In this document: positions 22,890 to 35,900 of the stretch, piece after piece | How the letters are laid out: each line of letters opens with the position of its first letter | Numbering within the stretch: position 1 is the stretch's first letter | Source: Ulva prolifera | Taxonomy: Eukaryota > Chlorophyta > Ulvophyceae > Ulvales > Ulvaceae | NCBI GenBank assembly: GCA_023078555.1 | Contig: CM041204.1 | Coordinates: 1,898,485-1,962,484 of the forward strand | Length of the DNA: 64,000 nucleotides | Direction: 5' to 3' | Made by a program: the position numbers and the translations under genes | Notes under the pieces: generated by a model | Database searches by the model: none | Seen by the model: the letters and a program-made list of their open reading frames with translations, nothing else | What the model was told of the DNA's origin: nothing

Positions 22890-23790
22890 CGAACGGATGC
22901 GCCAAGCGCAGGGCAGCGATCAAGAAAGCATGAACGCACGAGAGTAGTACAGGACCTTTGCGAAATCACGCACAAAGTTGCGAGGTGTACAGGCTGCGCC
23001 GTAAGCGGGCATCAGCGTCACCGAGCTCAGACGAGAAGCCTATCGCACCTGCCATTCACGAACGAACCATCCTCAGTAACGACATCACCCATGCTGACGG
23101 GCGATGCCTCCAGTTCGGGAGATTGGACGTAGCACGCTGTATAGCGTTTCAAATGTGCTCGTGCTGAGGGAGAATGGAGAGTGGGAGCTGCATGCAGCGA
23201 AGGTGATTAAACTACAATATCACGACATCAACACGAAGCAGGAACGTAACAGAATTGGTTATGTTGCCTGTTCCGCTGCCTCTGCGCTGGCGCACCAGAA
23301 TGGATATGTCTCGTTGCTGGTTGGGAAGGTGTGGAGTCCCCAGCCACAACTGTTCGTGTCGCATGGCGCTCGAGTGCTGCACCAGCTCGCGCCGACAATG
23401 CTTTCATCGGTCTGAAGGTTGCAGCCTTGTTGAGCATACTAAAGGATGCCTGCAAGGCTTTGAGGGGAGCCGGGGAGGGATTGCCTACGGGGCGTCAGCG
23501 ACTCCCCGAGCTTCGTAGTACCGTCGGTGCGTTTGCAGCCTTTCTACTGTTTGCAGCCCATGCAAGGTGGCGAGTCACTGCTGCATATGTCTATGACTGC
23601 TTTCGTGATGGAAACGCAATGCAGTTTCGTGCAGCCACCCGGCTGGGCCCTTTCCGCTGTGGAGGATGCTTATGTCGAGGCCGCGCTGAAACACGGGCAC
23701 ACACGCTTCCAGCAAGCCAATGTTACTAGATGTATGCAAAACGTTTGTGGAGAGAAAATGAATCATATAAACTTTGAACAAGGCTAGGAA
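22890..23790 (+). CDS. Unrecognised plus-strand gene, divergent from the lipase (tentative)
   Basis: Several adjoining open segments have protein-like composition: 22958-23150 (SCEVYRLRRKRASASPSSDE), 23104-23210 (LVLRENGEWELHAAK before a donor AAG|GTGATT), 23340-23520 (NAFIGLKVAALLSILKDACK) and 23630-23720 (PGWALSAVEDAYVEAALKHG). They are in different frames and I could not find splice sites that join them all in phase. The start would lie within about 100 bp of the lipase start codon at 22875, suggesting a shared promoter. Function unknown. Confidence 0.3.
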
Positions 23791-23929
23791 GGCAAATCAG
23801 TCCAATATCACATATTCGTGGGTTACATACATTGTGGTGTATGCCATCAATTCATTGACTCTCGGCACAGCCCGATTTCATAATAATTGCTAACAGGCAG
23901 TGCCCTCGGCCAGCCTGCCCGTCCTGCAC

Positions 23930-26900
23930 CTAGTGACCGACCATTTTGTCGATCATGTCTTTGTGCAAAACGTAATCTTCACGTGAGTAGTATTCAGAAA
24001 GCAGCCTGTAGACGTATGATGGCGTGTACCCTCCTGTATCCGTGATCAACAAATCAATAAATTCAGGCTCAACGTAATCTGCCGCTGGGCATGGATACCG
24101 CAGCTGCTCCTCGACATACTGGCCTGCTTCATTCACTCTGAGAGTATGTGAAAGCAATCTCCGGTCCGCAAAGGTGGAAGGGCACCCAAACTTCCCATAG
24201 GAAACTTGGGGATCGTTAGGGAACAGTGTCGACAGCTTGTAGAGCCCTGCATTCATGTATCCAGCTCAGCAACACACAAGCTGAAGGAATGCTGCCATTG
24301 AAGGGTAACATGGCCTTCAGTCGATGCAACTTCGGTCTCTATTGACAGCTCCGGATAGTGTTGACAGAAACAAGGTACACATACAGAAAATAGGCCGTGC
24401 CTGGCATCTCGATCATTCCAAAACCCGCGCTAGAGCAACGGCTCTCAACAAGGCGTCGAATAGCTGATCATGTTTTACCGCAGACCTACGACTGTGCATG
24501 GAATCAACTCCCGTTTGCAAATCAGCAAGCTATGAGTCCTACTGTACAAACTCACGGAAGCAGACGGACGACAAATCGGGCGCGCAATTGGGAGTTCACT
24601 CACGGCAAGTCCACCTCGCAGACGAGCACAGGAATGCATCACACTGGCGCGCAATCTAACATTGTCCATGCCCCAACCACTCAGTACTGGTGCCTGATGT
24701 CACCTGCTGAGGCGCGACAGCAGTCGCATCAGCCCTGAGCCTGGTGACGCCTCAGCACGCTCAGGGCTGCTGAGGTAAGCAGCCCTGAGGGTGGGCTCCT
24801 GTCACCCTCAGCACGGGTGCAGTGCCGATGTCTACACCCGCCACACGGAGACAGCATGATAGCGACCCAGTGACGCAAGAACAACGGCAGGCGCGCTGAG
24901 AGAGGGCAGGGTATCTCATATCTCTGAGATATGAGCCCGGGCCGCCGGGCACATACGGCAGCCCCGGCAAGCGCGGCTACAGAGCCGCACCAGTGACCAC
25001 GATGAACGGCACCCGGTAGTGCTTCGCCGCCTGCGCCACGAGCTTCGAGCCGCTCGGGCCGAGGATGCCGCCGGTCGCGAGCACGGCTTGCGCGCCGATC
25101 AGCACCTTGTTGACGCGCGCCATGAGCGCGAAGATGGAGACGTCGGGGATGACGAGGGTCGCGATGCCGGCACTCTGCAGCTGCTGCGCCATCGTCAGGC
25201 CCTCGAGATAGGGCGCCCCCTCCGCGACGACCACCTGCGCAGCCGCTGCATGAGGTGAAGAAAAAAAAGAAACCACTGCAGCTTAACGCAGGGGCCCACT
25301 GTATGCAAGCTGGGTTTTCCATGATTGCTCGCATGCATCACGTGGCCACCGCCGCAGCTGCTGTCAGGGTCTGCTCTGCAAGCCGATTGGTGCCATCTGA
25401 ACCCAGATGCCACCACTGACGCCTGTCACCAGCAGGTGGAAGGGCATGAGCAATCATTACCACTCACATGCACATGCGCGTGTACGCAGACGATGTGGCG
25501 CATCACTCCAGGACCGCGCCCGCGCAGTACAGGTAGCCTGCTGCACTGGTACGCATCGACAAAAACACGCCATGCTTCACACGCAGCACTCTTAAGCCGC
25601 ATGAGTGTGGCATCGGCTCACGCACCTGGAACGTGCGTTTCTGCGCGGCGTTGATCAGGAAGTTGAGCGTCGTCTGCGACAGGCCAAACGTGAGTATGAC
25701 CTCGTTCGCGTGGATGTGCTGCTGCGCTGAGCTCACGATCGCGTGCTCTGACAGCTCCATCTCCTCCAGCAGCTCGTTCAGCAGCTCCAGCACCTTGCTC
25801 TTCGCGGGCCAGTTGCGCTGCTTCTTGCTCCGCCGGATCTCCAGCGAGCTGCCGCGGTCTTCGCTGAAGACGCGCTCCGCCGCGCCGGCCGCGGCGGCGT
25901 GGTCTGCGGGATGGCTGGCGTCAGGGTCGGTGGGGGAGGGGCCGCCGGCAGAGGCGGGTGGGGCGGCGGCGGGGGGTGGGGCGGGGTTGGACGGCTGGGC
26001 CGGGTCGCCGTCCGCGCCGTGTGGTCGCCCGAGGTTGCGGCTATCCAGCAGGGTGAGCAGGCTGACTGGCCGCGAGGTGGAGATCCTACACCGTGGACGG
26101 CTGATTCAGGCATGGCACACACACACACGACCGTGATGCCAGCGAACCACACACATGCGTACGCGATACCAGCATGACGTATGTGATATAGCTTGCCACA
26201 CAATCCCCTTGAACAGCCGCATCGCGATGTTACAGCGATAGCTCTGCACGGCCGGGTAGTATGGCCCTCCCCCTCTCTCAGCTGTCCTGTCTCGGTGACA
26301 CCTGTCTCGGTGACACAGAGTTTCAGCAGACGACGGAACTGGCAGAGCGGTGGCGAGCGCATAGACGTTGCAAATTGGCCTGAGCGAGGTGCAGGTTCAG
26401 CAGTTGCACGCACATGATTCATGCGGTCAGCCTGTTCAATGTATATGCTGGCGCAGCCTCCGGTAAGGATTTGCACGCACATGCATCATGTGGTAGCAAG
26501 GAGACAGACATGATGTGATTGCCTGCAGTCTGAACACGTCCTGGCATGCAGCGCCATGCACACGGCACATGAGCAGGTGTTCTCTGCTTGGGTTGCAGGT
26601 GACGCACGGTTGGGGGTTGGCTGTAGTGAAAACCTGGTCGCTTGTCATGACCTGCCCTTCCCCGGCTGCGACCTCCCGGATGAGATGCATGACCCGGCGC
26701 ACTGCATTCCCGACCACGAGCTCTGCAGCAGGAGAACCTGTTGTGATGGCTTTGCTGCAGCGCTTGAGGAGCAGGCTGACTCTGACACTCCCCGCAGGGA
26801 AGCAGATGAACAGGATGGTGCTGTGAAATACCTTGCGGTCGTGCGTCAATCATGTCTTTTCCGATTTCCCGCACGTGATTGATGAGAGTAAGAGGATCTT

Positions 26901-27221
26901 CGTGTCTGTGCATGGCTAGGAGCTCGCGGAGGAGCTCTAGCGTGCGCTTGGCCAGTGTCAAACCGCTTTTGATTTGCCTGCAAACAAAAATCGTACTGTT
27001 GCTTCAAAGACAGCCAGCCAGCGGTATTTGCAACGTTTCACAGAACAGCGAGACAAAGTAGCGTGTGCAGCCGCGCTGAAGCACATCACCATGGCTGCAG
27101 GTGCAGCTCAGGCCGGCAAGTGTGGCACATCGGCAGAGGGGACACCATACCGACGCTTCATCTTGAGCTTGAACGCCTCAACTCTCTTCGAGAATTCTTC
27201 GGACTTTCTGCTTGCCTCCAT
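23930..27221 (-). CDS. EIF2B2: Translation initiation factor eIF2B, beta subunit
   Basis: Six minus-strand exons: 27221-27151, 26977-26832, 26722-26656, 26085-25626, 25234-24991 and 24246-23930. They keep phase throughout and give about 434 residues. eIF2B is the GDP-GTP exchange factor for eIF2, and the beta subunit belongs to its regulatory core. Diagnostic segments in order are TLELLRELLAMHR, ELVVGNAVRRVMHLIREV, HIHANEVILTFGLSQTTLNF, VVVAEGAPYLEG, IFALMARVNKVLIGAQAVLA, LYKLSTLFPNDP and FIDLLITDTGGYTPSYVYRL. These are hallmark eIF2B alpha/beta/delta-family motifs, and the LITD-G-Y-PSYVYRLL ending is typical of beta. Residues about 100-160 form a Pro/Ala/Gly-rich linker longer than in animal proteins. 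Intron 3 keeps frame only if its donor is GC (GAAGG|GCAGGT) or if a small exon is missing. The start MEASRKSEEF fits the family. Confidence 0.9.
24915..24935. repeat. 21-nt palindrome in an intron of the eIF2B beta gene
   Basis: CTCATATCTC and GAGATATGAG flank a single T. A further inverted pair, CAGCCCTGAGC (24731-24741) and GCTCAGGGCTG (24760-24770), lies in the same intron (24247-24990). Confidence 0.7.
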
Positions 27222-27736
27222 GTTTTGCGCCGCAGTGAAGACGTGCGAACGCTGGTCTGACAGCTCCAAGGTGCTGAAGGCTACCGCTGCCGATCAAGGA
27301 CAACGACGAAGACGCAAATTCAATCAATTTGCTCGTCTCAGGAACGTATCATAAACGGGTGTTGAAGGCGAGACAGCAGCGTTGTCTAGCTCAGTGACCA
27401 GCCTTGGCACATCCAGCTCACGAACATATGCGTTCACCGCAGAGTTTGTCGCGGCGTCTACCCATCAGTGTGACATGATTGCACAATGTCAATCATCGAC
27501 AGCATTTGCTTAGTTGCTTGGAGCAACGTGCACCGCACTTGCTGTTGCGCTATCGGTGGCATAGGGGCTTCAACACTGTTTTGGCCGTTGCTGCGGTGCC
27601 GCGGCGTTTCAGGCGCGCATGGTAGTCAACACCTACTTCAATCTGGATTGCGAGCCGTTTGCCCTATAAACACTAGCGGTCTCGAGCCGTTCTTTCCTGC
27701 TTGCAACTTCCTACAGGTTCAGATCCTGTACGGAAA
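27222..27736. promoter_or_regulatory. Shared divergent promoter region, eIF2B beta / C1-like gene
   Basis: The start codons of the two oppositely oriented genes are 515 bp apart, so both promoters must fit here, apart from any 5' untranslated exons. I see no clear TATA box or other named element. Confidence 0.5.
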
Positions 27737-29970
27737 ATGACAGACAATCCTCCCGAGACAGCTCCCGACGTACTTGGCGAGCAACCTGCACCAGTTTCTG
27801 ACACAGTCGACACTACCACTGTTGCCGAGGCTGTAGTTGAAGAGCCCGCCGCTGAGCAGGAAGAAGCCGAGGAGGAACAGCCCGCCGAAGACGCCGAAGC
27901 TCAGCCCGAAGTTGAGGCAGAGCCCGAGGCAGCGCCAGAAGAGAACGGAGAGGCCGCGGAAGATCCCGGCAGCAAACGAAAGCTAGAAGAGGACGATACA
28001 GAAGTTCCCGAAGCAAAAAAGATGAATACAGGAATGGAGGGTCAACCTATGGATGTTGAGGTGCGCCGCATGCCGCCAGCCGTCATCGGCCCAGCTCAGC
28101 ATGAGTGCGGATAAGGCATGAAAGCTGCTGAATTGTATGTGATATTGATCTGCCTGCTCTTGCTGCAGATGAACGGTGCGGGCCAGGCGCCTGAGCAGCC
28201 TGTTCAGGTGGACATTAACGCTGGTGATTTGCCAGAGGATGCTCAGGACGCCAGCGGGTCGTTCGTCGGCTATGTTGCCTGCCCGGAGTCTCTTGTCTCG
28301 AAACTTATCGGCAAGAAGGGTTTGGTGATTCAGACGCTCGAGACTCTGACCGGTGCCAAGATCCAGGTCGAGCATCAAAAGGCGGGCGACCCAAAGCATG
28401 TCCGCATTGTGGCGAAGTCGCAAGAGAATCTTGAGAAGACAAAGGTTACCATTAAGGATACACTGGAGTCGGAGCATCCTCTCGGCGAGGTCACCAAGGT
28501 CATCTCATGCCCGCAAGCTATGGTCGGACGCATTATCGGCAGGGCGGGACAAACAATCTTATCGTTGCAGCAAGCATCGCAGGCTAAGATCGTTGTCGAT
28601 CAGGACCCCGAACGGTTCCCTGAAGGCACCCCTCGCGATGTGCGCCTTATCGGCATGGCACAGTGTGTGGAGCGCGCAGAGAAGATGGTCGTCGAGCTGA
28701 TGAACGCTGAGCCTGGTGTCTCAGCTCAGTCAGTTATTCAGAAGGTGCGGTGCAACGCATATTGCAGCATCCGGGCTCAGCCGAATTTTGACTAACCTAA
28801 CATCGGTTTGCAGTACGGCCTCGGGACCAGCCAGACGATGCCTTGCCCAAGGTCGATGGTCGGTCGTGTGATTGGAAAGCAAGGTGATACTATCAAGCAG
28901 CTGCAGCGGAGTACCGGTGCCAACATTCAGATCGACCAGAAGAGTGACCCTTGCACCATCACCATCACTGGTCCTAAGAATGCTTGCAACAACGCTATGC
29001 GAGACATCAATGCTATCATTAGCGACAATGGCATGGGTGGTGGTGCGTTCATGCTGTTTGAACAGCCAAGCCATGAGCACCATACCTGTGGTTCGCTGAC
29101 AATGGCATCAGGTCCCTCATCCATGCTGTCAGCAAATGAGCTGACGTCGCTGCACTGCGCATCTGATGTCATCAAATGAGCTAGTGTGTGTGGGTCTTCT
29201 GGCCATTGTGCAACTCGAGCATTGGTCTGATGTAGCGTAGAATCGCTGGCTGGCGTCCCAGTCATAGAATCCCCATAACGCGTGAGCTGTGTAGCAAATT
29301 GTTAGATACGTGGTCTGTTTAGTGTGTCTCCGGGGTGTATGCCTGCACTGGAAATGCGTCGTCTGTCCTTGGTTGTTCCCTCGAGTACTGCAGATCGACC
29401 GAAGTGGACTGATCCCACCACCGAGAAGACTGTCCCTCAGGACAAAGCACATGCCCGCTGCAAGGGAGGGCTATCTGCATAGGCTCATCCTCACCGGAGG
29501 AGAGCGCCATTGCAAGGCTTGGTAGAGGCTGCTGCTCGTGTGTACGGTAAGACACACCATCACGATCGCAGCTGCCTGTCCAAAGGTTGTGTGCATGGGA
29601 TGGCGTCAATACATTGCGTCCAGAGTCATACTGTGTCCCTCTTGCTCTTGTGCTATGTCGTTGGTGTTGCAGAGGTGAGTTGGGCAAGGTACTTTTGTCT
29701 AGTCGATTGGATATGTGACGTCGTTTGTTCGCTGTTCGCTCGTATTCCATCACATTGATCATTGGCAGCGATCCGATGCCATTGCACCGCTCTGAAGACA
29801 ACTCATCTACATGTCACACTGATGTGTGTGTGTGTGGTGAAGGACCTCAGATTGCGATATCACAGATGCACAAACAGATGACTCCGGTCATGTTCTGAGC
29901 ATTTCACCATCGGGCTCTCAACCACATCTGCGCTGCAGGCATGGGCGGAGGTGGCGGTGGCTACGGCGGT

Positions 29971-30003
<33 letters not shown>

Positions 30004-30336
30004 TACGGTGGCGGCGGTGGCTACGGCGGCGGCGGCGGCTACGGCGGTTACCCCCAGCAGCAGGGGGGCTATTACCCTCAGCAGGGCCAGTTCAACCCGT
30101 ATCAGCAGGGCGGCTACCAACAAGGCGGCTATCAGCAGGCTGGAGCGTACGCTGGATACGGCCAGGAGCCTGGCAACTATGAGTCGTCATACAATGCCGG
30201 CTACGCAGGCCAGGTTGCTGGCGGCGCCTCTGGGCCCTCCTGGTCTGAAGAATGGGACCCGACGAGCCAGCGGTACTATTACTTCAATAGAATCACCGGC
30301 ATCACGCAGTGGGAGAAGCCTCCTGAGCTGATGTAG
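27737..30336 (+). CDS. C1: CHLAMY1 C1-subunit-like RNA-binding protein (three KH domains plus WW)
   Basis: Four exons, 27737-28060, 28169-28744, 28814-29036 and 29939-30336, phase-consistent, give 506 residues. Residues 1-108 are acidic and Glu/Pro/Ala-rich with a basic SKRKLE patch. KH1 is about residues 139-208 (SKLIGKKGLVIQ), KH2 about 218-288 (VGRIIGRAGQTI) and KH3 about 307-370 (VGRVIGKQGDTI). Each has the GxxG RNA-contact loop. A Gly/Tyr/Gln-rich stretch follows, then a C-terminal WW domain (WDPTSQRYYYFN ... ITQWEKPPEL) that would bind proline-rich partners. Three KH plus one WW is the published architecture of the C1 subunit of CHLAMY1 in Chlamydomonas, a circadian complex that binds UG repeats in 3' UTRs. 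Intron 3 (29037-29938) itself holds exactly seven TG units. Location is likely nuclear/cytosolic. Confidence 0.85.
29823..29836 (+). repeat. (TG)7 in intron 3 of the C1-like gene
   Basis: Seven consecutive TG units lie in the sense strand of the intron, about 100 bases before its acceptor. Seven UG units is the minimum reported for CHLAMY1 binding, so an autoregulatory site is conceivable, but it may be a chance microsatellite. Confidence 0.5.
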
Positions 30337-32774
<2,438 letters not shown>

Positions 32775-32980
32775 CTGATGCGATGTGGCTGGCGATCGAG
32801 CTGCTTGCCGCAAGGTGAGGACCAAAGATGGATGCTATGCACTGTGTGCTACGCAGGGCATGCATGCTACGCCTGCCCCGGGAAGTCTCCACTCGCTCAC
32901 AGCTACTGCCAATCACACACAGTATAGATCGTACATACGAACAGGACATGGCAAGATTTGCGTATTACTGTATATTTCGT

Positions 32981-35900
32981 CTAGGGATTCAGGAGGATGG
33001 GCGTGGGGAGGGGACGCACCGCGGGCACCGCCTCGGCCTCCGCGGCCCCTGTGGCCGCCGCGGCCTCCGGCTCCCGCGCAGGCCTCAGCGCCGGCACCTC
33101 CACCACCCGCCCCATGTCCCCGCTCTCGATGATCGCCGCCACAAGCGCCAGGTCCGAGTAGCCCTCCTCCGGCCGCCCCCGCCACTCCCCCGCGGCGTCG
33201 CCGCGGCCCCGCGGCTTCGGAGGCGCCGGGGGCGCGGCCTTGGCCGGCGGGCGGCCGTCCTTCCACGCGCGCACGAGGCCGAGGAACGCGCGGAACTCGT
33301 TCTGGACGCCGGCGACGCGGAAGAGGCGCGTCGTGGAGCGGCGGTCACCGCGGAGCTTGAACTTGAGCTTGTACTGGTCCCAGTCGTTGCGGGTGATCTC
33401 GAGGTTGCCGTACAGGCCGGTGATGGACAGCTTGTACTGCAGCTGCACGCACACCAGAGTCGTGTTGCTCCTGGAAGTGTTGTGAAGGGTATCGCTGCTG
33501 ACTTATATTTCCAAAGCGTTCGCTCTTCTGTAACAAACAAGCTCCGCAACGAAACGATGTGTATGGGCACTGCAGAGCACCAGGTGAGACTGCAAGCATC
33601 AAAGGCTTTCCTACTGGCAGTACAAGCATTGTTGTGGTGCGCGGCCAGGTACATCAGGGTGCACTGGATTCTCAGCGGCGGCATCGTTGGGCGACGTTGA
33701 TGCCTGGGTATACCGGAATCGAGTCGAGGGAGATCCACAGGCGCGAGGCGGTCCCAGATGCAAGCAGCGCAGCACATAGGATTCAGGCGAACTGTTGCCC
33801 TGCGCCGCCCTGTGCTTTGACGGGTGGCACACATCTAGGCCGCTCGCCAGGGGCACAACAGCACTGCCATGGCTGTGGTGATACATGCATGGTTCGCGGC
33901 GGCCACGTTCACACCAGCATTCCGCGCACACCGCGCACCCGGTGCAACAACGCCCCCCTGCAGGGATCGCCCAACAACCGCGTCCCGTGTGCACACATCA
34001 TCATGGGTGTCATGCATTGACACGAGTCACCCGCGCGGCGCATGGCGCGCGGCATGGGGCGGGCGCACACCGAGGCGGCAACCATGCAGAGGGCGACGCT
34101 GCTGACGAGGCCGCTCTCCCAGGTCACCGTCGCCTCGGCGCCGTCGGGCGGCGCGAGGCCGGAGCCGGAGTTGTGGGTGTGCGCCTTGACGGTCATCGGC
34201 GTGCCGGCGCCGGCGGCCTGCGCGACCATACGCAACGCGGCCATGTGGTGCACCGACATGTCGATCATGAAGCCCCCTGGGGTCTGGTTGCGTGACCATG
34301 CGCTCACGTAGTACCTGCACAGCCCCCGGATATTACCGAGGAACAGGTTGATGCCGCTCAATATTCTGTGTGTGTGTTTTTTGATCTGGAGGATGTCGTT
34401 TTTCTAGGAGGCAGCTGAGGTACCGTAGCAGCACATAACCACATGCCGCTGCATTCTTTGATGCATTTCATGCTGTATGTATCTGGCTTCGGTGTTTGTC
34501 TTCCCTCGTTCACTCCTTTGCAAAAATATTGCTGTGTGTATCTGACTGTATGCTGATGTCCTGCCCTGGGCCAACCCCGGCGACGCGCTCACCCAGCGCG
34601 ATGCAGGGGCGCCAGAGTCTGCGATTGGTGTACATCAAGTGATGTAAATGGAGCTTGGCCATGCGGGCCGGTTTGTGCAGGCGCAGGCCACGGCGGATCT
34701 CTGCTGATGCAGATCCCGTTGACTTCAGCGCAGCGTTCTTCACGGGGACACGGTGGTCGATGCGTGGCTTGCTGCTCAAGCAACCGAAGCGGGACCCCCC
34801 GCATCTCAGCAACGTCTGAGGAAAACAACGTCGTCTCGTCTCAGCAACCACCAGCACCGCTCCCTCTCGGCCCCCCCCGTCCCAGCAGAGGACTTCGCAG
34901 GTCACCAACCGCCGGCACGCAACGGCGGCAGTGACAGCAGCAAAGGCAGGAGCGGTGGCAGCAGCAGCGGCAGCACAGCTGACAGCCGCAGCAAAACTAA
35001 GCGCAGCTGCGGCAGAAGCAGGGGCGGCAGCAGCGGTGGGCGCGCGCCTGGCGTTGAGGGGCGTGTCGGCTCGGAGGTCGAGGCGCAGCAGGAAGCCGAG
35101 GCGCGGCACGAGGCGCGCGGCCTCGACAAAGACCTCCTCGAAGCGGAAGTTCTCCGCGACGAACCACACGGGGGGTGCGCGGAAGCAGGCGCGCATCTTG
35201 TTGTACGCCGCGACCGCCGCACGCGCGTCCGCCACGCTGCTCGCGACCGGCTTCTCTGACAGCACCGACTTACCCGCCGCGAGAGCGCGCAGCACGTACT
35301 GCACAGCAGCCAAAGGGGGTCGGCACCGTCAGTATGCATGCATGCGGGCTGGGCTGGTGGGGGGATTGGGCAAGGGAGGGGGGCGGCAGCGGAGATGAGT
35401 GCTATGTGGCGTTCAGGCCGATGATGGCGCATGGGGAGTGGCTGGAGGGGCTTTGCGGCAGCCCTCGACGGTACCGGTGCACACATCACCCCGGGCCCCA
35501 CTCGCCATGGGCATGCATAAAGCTGCGCGGTGGAGTGAGAATATGCGAGGTCGGGGGTACTCGGGCGGCGTGGATGGTGGCGCCTGTTGGTGGCGCCCTG
35601 CTCGGTGGCAAACGCCCGAAAGGGCAGACGTCTGCCATTGGAAGCAGCAGGACACATCATCGCAAGACATGCGTCAAGGTGAGTGTGAGCATGCATGGGC
35701 CTCAGCGATGCTGCCCCAGTGCGACCAACGAGGAAACAATTCCTCAAAGACGTGTCAGCCAGGCACCCAGGGACTAGTGGGATCACCATGGGGCTGGCAT
35801 GACTCATCGAGGCCGCCCAGGGGCTCGCATGGCCAGCCCTGTAATCATAGGTGGCTCACCACCTGTCCACAACACTGATGATTCCACTCAGCTGTTACCA

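Noticed and set aside
34510-35047. Alanine-rich extension of oxidoreductase exon 4
   Set aside because: The open frame continues into the intron, but family-like sequence stops at PLNA and resumes with RYYVSAW in the next exon.
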